DNA of 64,000 nt from an uncultured Dehalococcoidia bacterium (GTDB taxonomy: Bacteria; Chloroflexota; Dehalococcoidia; Lucifugimonadales; Lucifugimonadaceae): contig OX638325.1 of NCBI GenBank assembly GCA_951812795.1, positions 248,001-312,000 of the forward strand, given 5' to 3'. The translations under genes and the position numbers were made by a program. This document shows positions 8,460 to 16,941 of the stretch, piece after piece (the stretch's first letter is position 1; the number at the start of each line of letters is the position of its first letter). The notes beneath the pieces were generated by a model. The model was not told the origin of the DNA and did no database searches. It worked only from the letters and a program-made list of their open reading frames with translations.

Positions 8460-9437
8460 ATGCCTGAGATCACTTTTCGAGAAGCGATAACGCAAGGCCT
8501 GGCCGAGGCTATCGAGACAGATCAAAATGTCTTCATCATGGGCGAGGACATTGGAGAGTATGGTGGGGCGTATTCGGTTACCAAGGGATTCCTCGAGAAG
8601 TACGGAGACAAGCGCGTCAAAGATACGCCAATTTCGGAAGCCGCGTTCGTCGGCGCAGGCGTGGGCGCGGCGAGTGTGGGTCTGCGACCTATTGTTGAGC
8701 TCATGTCGATCAGTTTCTCTTTGGTAGCGTTCGATCAGATCGTCAATATGGCGGCTAATTTGCGCTACATGTCCGGCGGACAGATCAAGGTGCCGATGGT
8801 TATCCGAGCGCCAACTGGTGCTGGCGTGCAACTGGGTGCGACGCACTCGCAGAGTTTCGAGACCTGGTTAGCTGAGGTCCCGGGAATGTACTGTGCCTGC
8901 CCGTCGAACCCGAGCGACGCGCTCGGACTGCTTCGCACATCGATCAAATCAGACAACCCGGTGATCTTTGCGGAACATTCGCACCTTTACGGTGCCCGCG
9001 GAGAGGTATCGGACGATTACTACGAGATCCCATTCGGAAAGGCGCGGATCGATCGAACGGGGGATGATCTCACCCTCGTGTCATATGGGTTCGGGGTGCG
9101 TGTTCTGCAGGAAGCGGCCGATGCGCTGGCAGCTGAAGGGATTGATGCCGAGATTATCGATCTGCGTTCGTTAAGTCCGGTTGACTTTGACACCGTGGTT
9201 GCGTCGGTCCAGAAGACCGGTAGGGCGGTGATGCTGGACACGGCTAGAAAGACCGGCGGTATCATGTCGGAGATCGTTTCTGAGGTACAAGAACGAGCGA
9301 TGGATTGGCTCGACGGGCCGATCATGCGCGTCGGGGCCAAGGACGTGCCGTGGCCGTATAACCGCGGGCTTGAGCAAGATATTCTGCCGGACGCAGACGA
9401 TGTCGTTGAAGCAACTCGCCGATTGATTAGTGTTTGA
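8460..9437 (+). CDS. pdhB: Pyruvate dehydrogenase E1 component, beta subunit
   Basis: A 325-residue E1 beta subunit that completes the alpha2beta2 ThDP-dependent decarboxylase. Typical blocks are TFREAITQGLAEAIETD, the FIMGEDIGEYGGAY loop with its ThDP-contacting Glu, RVKDTPISEAAFVGAGVGAA, and in the C-terminal transketolase domain AEIIDLRSLSPVDFDTV. It follows pdhA by 53 bp and precedes pdhC by 62 bp. The stop codon is embedded in a 9-bp inverted repeat (see 9435-9463). Confidence 0.93.
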   Translation: MPEITFREAITQGLAEAIETDQNVFIMGEDIGEYGGAYSVTKGFLEKYGDKRVKDTPISEAAFVGAGVGAASVGLRPIVELMSISFSLVAFDQIVNMAANLRYMSGGQIKVPMVIRAPTGAGVQLGATHSQSFETWLAEVPGMYCACPSNPSDALGLLRTSIKSDNPVIFAEHSHLYGARGEVSDDYYEIPFGKARIDRTGDDLTLVSYGFGVRVLQEAADALAAEGIDAEIIDLRSLSPVDFDTVVASVQKTGRAVMLDTARKTGGIMSEIVSEVQERAMDWLDGPIMRVGAKDVPWPYNRGLEQDILPDADDVVEATRRLISV

Positions 9438-9463
9438 TGCGCGATTAAGTTTCACGCGCATCA
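9435..9463 (+). terminator. Intercistronic hairpin between pdhB and pdhC
   Basis: A perfect 9-bp inverted repeat, TGATGCGCG at 9435-9443 and CGCGCATCA at 9455-9463, with an 11-base loop, overlaps the pdhB stop codon. There is no T-tract. It may be a weak terminator or an RNA-stability element setting the E2 to E1 ratio rather than the end of the operon, because pdhC follows at once. Confidence 0.45.
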
Positions 9464-9499
9464 CCCCAAATTGAACCGAACCAACCGAGGAGCCAAAAG

Positions 9500-10780
9500 T
9501 TGATCCACGAAGTCACGATGCCAGCGATGGGTGCCGACATGACCGAAGGCACTGTTGTGAAGTGGTTGAAGAGCGAAGGAGATGACGTGGCTCGGGGCGA
9601 CAAGCTCGCGGAGATCGAGACCGACAAGACCGTCGTTGAGATGGAGGCGTACAACGCCGGCATCTTGCGGAAGATCGTGTTGGGCGACGGCACGAAGGCG
9701 CCGGTCGGGTCTCTGCTAGCGTACATCGGAGGTGCGGACGACGTGTTGCCAACCACTGATACTGCGCCTGAGCCGCCAGTCGAAGTGGTGTCAGAACCAG
9801 AGATCGAGTTGGAAGTCCCGGTTGCTGAGGTTCCATCACCACCGGAAGCCGTAGTTCCGTCACCGGCTCCGGCGATGTCCCTCTCGGCGGCACCGACCGT
9901 TGAAGGCGGTAGGATAAAGGCTTCCCCGCTCGCGCGGCGGCTTGCGCAGGAGAAGGGTTACGATTTAGCGGCCATTCCGGCAACTGGCCCTGGCGGTCGC
10001 ATCACCCGCGACGATGTGCTCGATTTCACACCAGCACCAGCCTTTGCAACGTCTGGTGTAGCTGTCTCAGTACCGTCTGTCACTGTCGACGGCTCAGATA
10101 TCGAACTAACGACGATGCGCCAAGCCATTGCCCGTGTCACCGTCCGAAGCAAGACCGAAGCGCCCCATTACTACGTCACATCAGGCGTTGACATGACCGA
10201 AGCGATGTCGTTCCGCGCCCAACTCAACGCCGAACTGGCAGAGTCGGGTGTCCGCGTGTCCGTCAACGACATGATCATCAAAGCTTTGACGATGGCGATT
10301 GTCAAGTACCCGAAGTGGAACACAACGTTCCACGAGGATCGATTGGAAGGCCACGAAAACGTCAACATCGGTGTGGCGATCGCTCTTGAAGCTGGTCTGA
10401 TAGTGCCGGCGTTGATTGGTGTCCAAAGCATGTCACTCGTCGATGTCGCTAACGCATCGAAAGACCTCGGTGCCCGGGCTCGCGGCGAAGGCGGTTCGTT
10501 GACCCAAGAAGAGTTGACGGCCGGCACGTTCTCCACCTCGAATCTTGGAATGTTCGGTACCGACACGTTCGCGGCGATCATCGTCCCTCCCCAAGCCGGG
10601 ATCCTCGCGGTCGGTGCGGTGAAACCCACGCCAGTCGTTGTCGATGACGAAATTGTCGTGCGGCAGATGATGAACGCCACAGTCTCTGCAGACCACAGAG
10701 TCGGCGATGGGGCAGAAGCGGCGATTCTGCTCAACGAGGTCAAGGACAACCTAGAGCGGCCTCTGCGTCTGATCTTGTGA
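9500..10780 (+). CDS. pdhC: Dihydrolipoamide acyltransferase (E2) of pyruvate dehydrogenase complex
   Basis: A 426-residue E2. Domain order: lipoyl domain (1-77) with the lipoylated Lys43 in IETDKTVVEMEA; an Ala/Pro/Val-rich linker (about 85-135); a peripheral subunit-binding domain (about 138-175, SPLARRLAQEKGYDL...GPGGRITRDDV); and a catalytic acetyltransferase domain (about 195-426) ending in ADHRVGDG with His399 and Asp403. Start is a TTG at 9500 preceded by GAGGAG 7 bases upstream. No E3 (dihydrolipoamide dehydrogenase) gene follows, so E3 must come from elsewhere in the genome. Confidence 0.93.
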   Translation: MIHEVTMPAMGADMTEGTVVKWLKSEGDDVARGDKLAEIETDKTVVEMEAYNAGILRKIVLGDGTKAPVGSLLAYIGGADDVLPTTDTAPEPPVEVVSEPEIELEVPVAEVPSPPEAVVPSPAPAMSLSAAPTVEGGRIKASPLARRLAQEKGYDLAAIPATGPGGRITRDDVLDFTPAPAFATSGVAVSVPSVTVDGSDIELTTMRQAIARVTVRSKTEAPHYYVTSGVDMTEAMSFRAQLNAELAESGVRVSVNDMIIKALTMAIVKYPKWNTTFHEDRLEGHENVNIGVAIALEAGLIVPALIGVQSMSLVDVANASKDLGARARGEGGSLTQEELTAGTFSTSNLGMFGTDTFAAIIVPPQAGILAVGAVKPTPVVVDDEIVVRQMMNATVSADHRVGDGAEAAILLNEVKDNLERPLRLIL

Positions 10781-10836
10781 TCAGCCGTTAGTCCACTGCG
10801 GTTGTGCTCCCGTCCATGTGCGAAGATTGACGCACT

Positions 10837-12495
10837 GTGTACGTTCGAGAAGCATTCACCGATGAAGAACGTGCGGTTCTGAGTCGATTCTTCACCAACA
10901 CTGATCTACCGGTGTTCGCGATCGTCAACCTCCCGGAGATCGTCAAAGGTGCCATGTTCGCGCGTTACAGCCGGACGCACAAATCTCTGCGCCGTTTGTT
11001 CTTGGACGAGTTCTACGAGCAGCCCGAGATCGGCATCCAATCGATCGCCGACGTGGTAGCCGACGATTCTCGAGGAATGAGCAGGGCCGAAAAGCTGTAT
11101 GAGACAGTGTTCGTGGAATACGGCGATGATTCTGTGGCGCAGTTGGGCGGCGCCCATGTTGCTTGCGAGCAGGCATCGGCGATCTTGACGAAGGTCCTCG
11201 AACGGGGACGTTTGGCGGCGTATTTGGAGCAGAGCACGCGTTACATCTACTACGACGCCAAACTTAAAGATGCAGACGGAGCCGCACGATTCAGGTATCA
11301 GACGCCGCCTGAAATCGCGCAGGGGCTAATGGGCGGTCGCTACGCCGCCACGATGGATCGACTGTTCGAAAGCTACTCCTTCGTAGTGCACGCGCTCACG
11401 TCGCACTTCCAAACACGATTTCCGCAGGGGACGCAGGAGACAAGGGGCGCTTACCGCAGTGCTACTCGCGCCCGCGCTTGCGACACGGCACGCGGGTTGT
11501 TGCCAGCATCGACGACTTCGAACCTTGGTATTTTCGCAACGGGTCAGGCTTACGAGGCCTTGCTGATGCGTATGAATGCGAGCCCTCTAGCCGAAGCGCG
11601 CGAATATTCCCAGATGATGCTGGTCGAACTGCGTAAGGTGATCGCAGGTTTCTTGTCGCGAGTCGATGTCGAGGATCGCGGCGTCGCATGGAGCGACTAC
11701 TTCAGAGACATCGCCCAAAACATGAATGAACTGGTAGAGGGTGAAGGTGCACCGCTGGACGGAAGCGATTTTGATCTGGAACGTGACGAGGTGACGATGT
11801 TGGATTACGATCCTGACGCGGAGGTTAGGCTGGTAGCCGCCGCGTTGTATCCGTATTCAGATCGATCGGAGGTCGAGCTACTCAAAACCGCGTTTGAGAT
11901 GAGTGACGAAGAGCGCAGGCGAGTGATTTCGACTTATGTTGGGGAGCGGTTGAATCGTCGACACAAACCAGGACGCGGGATGGAACGGATCTACTACCGA
12001 TTCGATGTGCTGTCAGATTTCGGCAGCTTTCGCGATCTCCAACGGCATCGCATGATGACGATTGATTGGCAGCGATTGACGCCGCGACATGGGTATTCGA
12101 CACCGCCGGAGATTGAGGAGGTTGGTGGCGAAGTGGCGGAGAGGTGGCGTGAGTCGATGTCGGAGATGTCTGAGCTGTATTGGGATGTGCTCAAGGAACA
12201 TGGCGCCGACGTTGCTCAATATACGATCCCGTTTGGCTATCGCATCCGCTACAACGTCCAGATGAACGCTCGGCAGGCGTTCCATATGCTGGAATTGCGG
12301 ACCGGAGCTTCAGGCCACTCGGACTACCGTCGCATCTGTCTGAAGATGCATGCGTTGATCCGGGATCAGGCGGGCCATGCCGTCATTGCGGACGCGATGG
12401 AGTACATTGACGCGAAAGATTATGGGCTTGGACGGCTTTCGTCTGAGCTTCGGCAATCGCAACGGCGGCAGCCGTCGCTGTTTGATGTTCTATGA
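10837..12495 (+). CDS. Tandem-domain FAD-dependent thymidylate synthase-like protein (ThyX family)
   Basis: A 552-residue protein, about twice the usual ThyX length, made of two ThyX-like domains (about 25-290 and 330-540). Canonical ThyX makes dTMP from dUMP with FAD, and its signature is RHRxxSxNExSxRY. In domain 1 the corresponding stretch is RGRLAAYLEQSTRY (123-136), which keeps the ExSxRY half. In domain 2 it is RHRMMTIDWQRLTPRHG (403-419), which keeps RHR but not the second half. Domain 2 also carries the C-terminal family block QYTIPFGYRIRYNVQMNARQ and a FHMLELR-like segment. Start is the GTG at 10837 with no strong ribosome-binding site. Whether it makes dTMP alone cannot be read from sequence. 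The 3' end overlaps the convergent hydrolase gene by 6 bp. Confidence 0.8.
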   Translation: MYVREAFTDEERAVLSRFFTNTDLPVFAIVNLPEIVKGAMFARYSRTHKSLRRLFLDEFYEQPEIGIQSIADVVADDSRGMSRAEKLYETVFVEYGDDSVAQLGGAHVACEQASAILTKVLERGRLAAYLEQSTRYIYYDAKLKDADGAARFRYQTPPEIAQGLMGGRYAATMDRLFESYSFVVHALTSHFQTRFPQGTQETRGAYRSATRARACDTARGLLPASTTSNLGIFATGQAYEALLMRMNASPLAEAREYSQMMLVELRKVIAGFLSRVDVEDRGVAWSDYFRDIAQNMNELVEGEGAPLDGSDFDLERDEVTMLDYDPDAEVRLVAAALYPYSDRSEVELLKTAFEMSDEERRRVISTYVGERLNRRHKPGRGMERIYYRFDVLSDFGSFRDLQRHRMMTIDWQRLTPRHGYSTPPEIEEVGGEVAERWRESMSEMSELYWDVLKEHGADVAQYTIPFGYRIRYNVQMNARQAFHMLELRTGASGHSDYRRICLKMHALIRDQAGHAVIADAMEYIDAKDYGLGRLSSELRQSQRRQPSLFDVL

Positions 12496-13356
12496 CAACC
12501 GCGGGTAGTGCGCAGGTCCTTTGTCGACGCCGCAGGCGTTTCCTAGCCAGTCTTCTTGGGCGATGTGGTCGAGGTGGCCTTTTCCTAGGTTGATACCTAC
12601 GGTGGTCTGGCCTGAGAGACCAGACGCTAACTGGTCGTAGTAGTCTTTTTCGCCGGCCCCGGTTGAGAACAGGATCTTTTTGGCGCCGACGTCGCTGACC
12701 AACGCCATAGGATCGTAGTTGGCGAGTGTTGCTCTTGCTTCGTCCCATTCATCCGGGTGGGAACGCTTGAAATCGTTGAACTCAGCGAGCGGATAGTCCG
12801 GGTCTCCGGCGGTTCGGTTGTCGATGTCGGCGAACATCAGGCCGCCGGTTTGGAGGGCGTGTACGCCGTCGGTCAAGGCTGCGGTTATGAAGGCAAGGTC
12901 GCCGCCGGATATGGCGAGTCTTGATGCGTCGATGTTGGGTTGTTGCAGAAGGATTTGGATTGCGGTGATGCAGTCGGATACGATGTCGCCCCAGACGTAG
13001 GAATCTTCGCCCGGGAGGCCGTCGGTTAGGAGCCCGGGGTAGGCTGCATCGTAGCGGGAGTTGGCAAGTCGTTGTCCGCGGTGGCAAAGCGCCATGACCA
13101 CGTAGGCAGCGCGGCGCTCGTAAAGCGGTACGCCGACGACACTCCCATACCCGGGTGCTTGGAACAGCGGTACGTGAGGTCCGTCGGATTTGGGAATGTG
13201 GAGATAGGCGTAGAGCGGGTAGTCGCCAACCCCGTTGAAGCGGACGGAGTAGGCGTTCGATGTCTCGTTAGTTCGGATGGGCAGATTCTCGATGGAGACA
13301 TCGCCCGTCGCCGCGTTGACGGCGGCATCTACCCGCGCAGACCAGTATTCGTTCAT
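12490..13356 (-). CDS. Alpha/beta hydrolase-like protein lacking the nucleophile serine
   Basis: A 288-residue protein related to the acetyl-xylan-esterase / cephalosporin-C deacetylase family and to its upstream neighbour. Shared blocks include YPLYAYLHIPKSDG, APGYGSVVG, CHRGQR, AAYPGLLTDGL and the helix preceding the nucleophile elbow. Where the neighbour has VQGGSQGG, this one reads AISGGDLAF, so Asp153 stands in the position of the catalytic serine. A His is present near the C-terminus (GKGHLDHIAQ). It is therefore probably inactive as a serine esterase, or works by another mechanism, perhaps as a partner of the 320-residue neighbour 21 bp upstream. Convergent 6-bp overlap with the ThyX-like gene. 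Confidence 0.7.
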   Translation of the reverse strand: MNEYWSARVDAAVNAATGDVSIENLPIRTNETSNAYSVRFNGVGDYPLYAYLHIPKSDGPHVPLFQAPGYGSVVGVPLYERRAAYVVMALCHRGQRLANSRYDAAYPGLLTDGLPGEDSYVWGDIVSDCITAIQILLQQPNIDASRLAISGGDLAFITAALTDGVHALQTGGLMFADIDNRTAGDPDYPLAEFNDFKRSHPDEWDEARATLANYDPMALVSDVGAKKILFSTGAGEKDYYDQLASGLSGQTTVGINLGKGHLDHIAQEDWLGNACGVDKGPAHYPRLS

Positions 13357-13377
13357 GATTCGGTTCTCCGTTGGAGG

Positions 13378-14340
13378 TTACAGCGCTACAGGGTTGAGAT
13401 GTTCGGCGAGGAAGGCATGCAGCACCTTGTCGTGACCGACGCCGGATCCGGAATCGTGGGCACAGTCCTCGTAGGTGTAGAGCTTCTTGTCTTGGCTGCC
13501 GATCTCCCGGAAGACCGCGAAGCCGGTCTCCGGCGGGCAGACGTCGTCCATCAAGCCGATGTTGACGATGATTGGACATTCGATCTTGTCGACGAAGTTG
13601 TGGATGTCGTGAAGGTCGAGGGTGTCTCTAGCAGCTTCTTCCCGTTCGGGGTAGAGACGGAGGTAGTCGTTGATCTCCTCGTACGGGTATGAGCGTGTAA
13701 GGGATGCCGCGTCCATCATGGAGCATAGGTAGGGAGCGCCCGCGGATGCACACGCCACCTGACCGGCCCTCAACGACGAAACGAGGAGCGTCAGAGCACC
13801 GCCTTGACTGCCGCCTTGAACGCAGATGCGCGAAGAATCGACCTCGTCGAGTCCGCACAAGAAATCGAGCGCCCGGATCGCGTCCATATAGAAGCCGCGA
13901 TAACCGTACTCGGTCCGCTTATCGAGATTGTGGACCAAGAGGCCCGGGTAACCCGGATTAAAGACGGAGTTGCTGCGAAGTTTGTTGCGTGGCGCGGCCG
14001 AGAACGCCGCGTAACCCATCATCGCCAAATCGGTCGGCAATTTCGGTTCGCTGACGTATCCGGGGACGAACAGGTAGCCGGGCAAAGGGCCTTCGATGTT
14101 GCGAGGCCGGCAATACCAACCGGCGATCTCCAGACCGCCGTAGCTGTCGTATCGAGCTTCGAATACCTCAACATCGGGCGTCGAACGCAAGGGCACCGGT
14201 TCCAGCCGCGGATTTAACGGCACGGACAGCGTATCAGCTTCGGTTCGCCGCCAATATTCGTCGAAATCGTCAGGGCGGCGCACTGAAGATTCGAATGCGG
14301 AAGGATCACGGCGCGTCATCTGCAATACCTCAGGTCTCAT
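13378..14340 (-). CDS. Acetyl xylan esterase / cephalosporin-C deacetylase family hydrolase
   Basis: A 320-residue alpha/beta hydrolase of the AXE1 type, which deacetylates sugars and related esters. The N-terminal part RRPDDFDEYWRRTEADT is typical of the family. The nucleophile elbow is VQGGSQGGAL with Ser178; the acid is in NIGLMDDVCPP and the His in the C-terminal YEDCAHDSG or GVGHDK region. There is no signal peptide, so it is cytoplasmic. It is followed on the same strand by the serine-less paralogue. A second ATG at residue 8 is an alternative start. Confidence 0.8.
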   Translation of the reverse strand: MRPEVLQMTRRDPSAFESSVRRPDDFDEYWRRTEADTLSVPLNPRLEPVPLRSTPDVEVFEARYDSYGGLEIAGWYCRPRNIEGPLPGYLFVPGYVSEPKLPTDLAMMGYAAFSAAPRNKLRSNSVFNPGYPGLLVHNLDKRTEYGYRGFYMDAIRALDFLCGLDEVDSSRICVQGGSQGGALTLLVSSLRAGQVACASAGAPYLCSMMDAASLTRSYPYEEINDYLRLYPEREEAARDTLDLHDIHNFVDKIECPIIVNIGLMDDVCPPETGFAVFREIGSQDKKLYTYEDCAHDSGSGVGHDKVLHAFLAEHLNPVAL

Positions 14341-14389
14341 TTCGAGTCCCTAACACTGTATCACCGTCAAAACCATTCGACGCGGTGGC

Positions 14390-15877
14390 TCAGACGGCCG
14401 ACTCGGTTGGTTCGGTACCACCGATATCCGGTTCGTAGTTTCGGGTCATCAACCATGCAGGAATGACTCCGAGGATGCAGGCCGTGGAGGCGTAGGTGAA
14501 GAAGTTGGCGAAGACGGCCATACCCGCTTCGTTTGCCGCTTCCGGTCGTTCGATCATCTCCTGTAGTCCGGGTGCAGTCAACAGGAACTGCTCGGTACCG
14601 AGTGAAGCAACCACAGCTAGTCCGGCGGTCATGCCGATGTTCCGAGACAGCGTCAATAGTCCTGAAGCGATGCCTTTGTCGTCTTCGGGAACTCGTCGCA
14701 AGGCGCTTTCGGCAATTGGGGCGATTATCAGTCCCAAGCCGATGCCGACGAGGACGAGGTCAAACGATGATCGAGGCTCTTCCAATACGATGTCCCATGT
14801 GGAGATGAAGTTGAAACCGATGGCCGCGATTACCAATCCGGCGACGGTCGGAATGCGGACGCCGAATCGCGTGGCGATGAACCCTCCGGCGAATGCGGAT
14901 ACCCCGAGCGCCACCGTCATTCGCACGAGAAGGAGACCTGAATCGAGCGCGGTGAGACCGTAGATTGTGCCCGCAAGCAGCGGTACGCTGACCAACCCGA
15001 TCATCAACGCCGAACCGGCGAGGAAATGCGTGACGTTCGACCAGATGAAGTCCTTCAGCCTGCCCAGTGATCGAGGAACCGCCTTTTCGTCGGCAAGACG
15101 ATTTGATATCGCAACCACTCCGGTTAGAGCAGCGGCGGCGACGAACAGCATTATCATCGGCAGGTCCGGATCAGATATGCGGAAAAGACCGACCGTTAGC
15201 GTGGTCAGAGCGGCAGTGAAGGCGGCGGCTCCGATCCAGTCGACGCCAGTGTCGTGTCGTATCCCTTTGGGTAGTTTGGCAAGCGCGACTATTGCGATCA
15301 ATGAGAGCGGGATGTTGGACCAGAAGGTGTATTCCCATCCGATCCAATCGGCGATCGCGCCCGCCCAGACGGGGCCAAATACGCTGCCGGCTTCCGCGGC
15401 GGCACCGACCATGCCGAACGCGACGATTCGGCGGCGCGCTCCGACGAGCGTCTCGGCGGCGGCGAGCGATATCGGTATCACCGCACCAGCACCGATCGAC
15501 TGCACGACTCTTGAAACGATCGCCCAACGATATTGATCCAAGTACGGGATCACGTCGAGCGATGTCGAAACCATCGGAATCAAAGCTACCCCGACTGAAC
15601 CGACCATAAACACGCTCAACGCGAGCAGAAACGCGGCGCGGTAGCCCCACCGGTCGGCCAGGCGACCCATGATTGGCATCGTTGCCGAGTAGCCGATCAG
15701 GAATGAGATGATCAACCAGCTCGCCCGCGTGATGTCGTTGACCGGTATCTTCAGGCTCTGCATCATGTCCGGCAAGATCGTCACGACCAAGGTCATGTCG
15801 TCTGCCGCGATGAACACCCCGTAGCACAACGGCAGGAACAGAAGATACGGAGATACCTCCGTCTTAACCCATTTCAC
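14390..15877 (-). CDS. MFS transporter, 14-TM DHA2 (EmrB/QacA) type
   Basis: A 495-residue integral membrane protein with about 14 hydrophobic segments and the drug:H+ antiporter motif A, GRLADRWGYR, in the loop after TM2. The first segment (PYLLFLPLCYGVFIAADDMT) carries the acidic residues usual in TM1 of DHA2 exporters. It probably exports a small organic compound in exchange for protons. It lies 49 bp upstream of the esterase gene on the same strand, but no regulator is adjacent, so the substrate is unknown. Confidence 0.85.
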   Translation of the reverse strand: MKWVKTEVSPYLLFLPLCYGVFIAADDMTLVVTILPDMMQSLKIPVNDITRASWLIISFLIGYSATMPIMGRLADRWGYRAAFLLALSVFMVGSVGVALIPMVSTSLDVIPYLDQYRWAIVSRVVQSIGAGAVIPISLAAAETLVGARRRIVAFGMVGAAAEAGSVFGPVWAGAIADWIGWEYTFWSNIPLSLIAIVALAKLPKGIRHDTGVDWIGAAAFTAALTTLTVGLFRISDPDLPMIMLFVAAAALTGVVAISNRLADEKAVPRSLGRLKDFIWSNVTHFLAGSALMIGLVSVPLLAGTIYGLTALDSGLLLVRMTVALGVSAFAGGFIATRFGVRIPTVAGLVIAAIGFNFISTWDIVLEEPRSSFDLVLVGIGLGLIIAPIAESALRRVPEDDKGIASGLLTLSRNIGMTAGLAVVASLGTEQFLLTAPGLQEMIERPEAANEAGMAVFANFFTYASTACILGVIPAWLMTRNYEPDIGGTEPTESAV

Positions 15878-15911
15878 GACTGTTGCGATTTCTGGCTGCG
15901 GTATTCAACCA

Positions 15912-16667
15912 TCAGGGAATCGGTTGTTCGATCACGAAATCTTCGCCGTAGCGGCTCATCTGGAGGATGCGCACGGTTGAATCACTGTCGCGGACCTGGA
16001 GAGAACCCGTGATGCGTGCCGATTTCATCTCGAACGATTCGTGGTCGATAACCACTTCTGCCAACCCGATGCCATCGGGTATGGTTTCGCCGAGCAATGA
16101 CTTGAGCGCGTCGGCCCGCAAAGGCGACGTGATTTGGTAGTCGACGCCGGGTTGGGGTTTTGTGATGTACTCCGCTTCGGTAAGGCCTTCGAGGACGCCG
16201 CGAACAGCCGAGATCGGTTGCAAAAAACCGATCGGATTTTGTTCGTCGGGCAATAGCTCCCATTCGCCAGTCAATGGGTTGGTCAACCAAGTATTGGTCC
16301 CGATCAGAATCGCTTCGACTTCGATGTAGATCCTGCCGAGATTGGCTTCGGCTGCAATGCTCATGCCGGTCTCGGTGATTGCGCCTTCGACGCGCGTAAG
16401 TTCCAGACCACCCAGCGCTTCGGTGAAGCCGTTTTCGTGTTCAAGGATGAACCAAATGCTCCCGGCTTCGACAAGGGAGTTGATTGCGTTGTCGATGACT
16501 TCATCTGGTAATAATGGGACGGGTGTCGGAGTTGGACTAGGCTGAACGGCCGCGGTCGGTGGCGGAGTAGGCGATGGTTCAGGCGCGTTGGTGCAAGCAA
16601 TCAACATTGCCGCGCCTAGCGAGAACACGATGAATGACAAGAACGCGGCGAAGCGTAAATCCCGCAT
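15912..16667 (-). CDS. LppX/LprAFG-like lipoprotein
   Basis: A 251-residue predicted lipoprotein. The signal peptide from Met at 16667 ends in MLIAC with the lipobox Cys25. It is followed by a Pro/Thr-rich linker (PEPSPTPPPTAAVQPSPTP) and a beta-rich domain (LEVIDNAINSLVEAGS-like start, then TRVEGAITETGMSIAAEANL and WLTNPLTGEWELLPDEQNP). The layout resembles the LppX/LprG fold, which in mycobacteria binds lipids in a cavity. The frame is open 34 residues further upstream, but that part is not signal-peptide-like. The assignment to the family is by pattern and not certain. Confidence 0.65.
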   Translation of the reverse strand: MRDLRFAAFLSFIVFSLGAAMLIACTNAPEPSPTPPPTAAVQPSPTPTPVPLLPDEVIDNAINSLVEAGSIWFILEHENGFTEALGGLELTRVEGAITETGMSIAAEANLGRIYIEVEAILIGTNTWLTNPLTGEWELLPDEQNPIGFLQPISAVRGVLEGLTEAEYITKPQPGVDYQITSPLRADALKSLLGETIPDGIGLAEVVIDHESFEMKSARITGSLQVRDSDSTVRILQMSRYGEDFVIEQPIP

Positions 16668-16763
16668 GTATTGAAACCCCAGAGTGAGTCGGCTCACATT
16701 GCGAGCCAGCAGATGACAAAACGCCTTAGAAGAGATTTTAAGGCAGTTTCGAAATACGGTGCG

Positions 16764-16791
16764 CGTCATTCCGGCGAAAGCCGGAATCTAG
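16764..16791 (-). repeat. REP-like palindromic repeat, minus-oriented copy
   Basis: Core CCGGCGAAAGCCGG flanked by CGTCATT on the left and AATCTAG on the right. It is paired with an opposite copy at 16845-16872, 53 bp away. The two form an inverted pair in the gap between the lipoprotein and the anti-sigma gene, like the paired units of bacterial interspersed mosaic elements. Confidence 0.7.
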
Positions 16792-16844
16792 GGAGAGGGT
16801 CGTTCCCGGTTGCGATGTCGTGGCCGCTCGTCCCCGCCTCCCCT

Positions 16845-16872
16845 CTGGATTCCGGCTTTCGCCGGAATGACG
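16845..16872 (+). repeat. REP-like palindromic repeat, plus-oriented copy
   Basis: CTGGATT followed by the core CCGGCTTTCGCCGG and AATGACG. It is the opposite-facing partner of the copy at 16764-16791. The flank CCCCTCTGGATT is shared with the copies near 7116 and 48549. Confidence 0.7.
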
Positions 16873-16941
16873 AAGTAGGGGGGCCGGAGTGACTTGGTGG
16901 ACCGAGATTGTCAAGCACTCGCGATGCTCTTGGTGCCCGCT

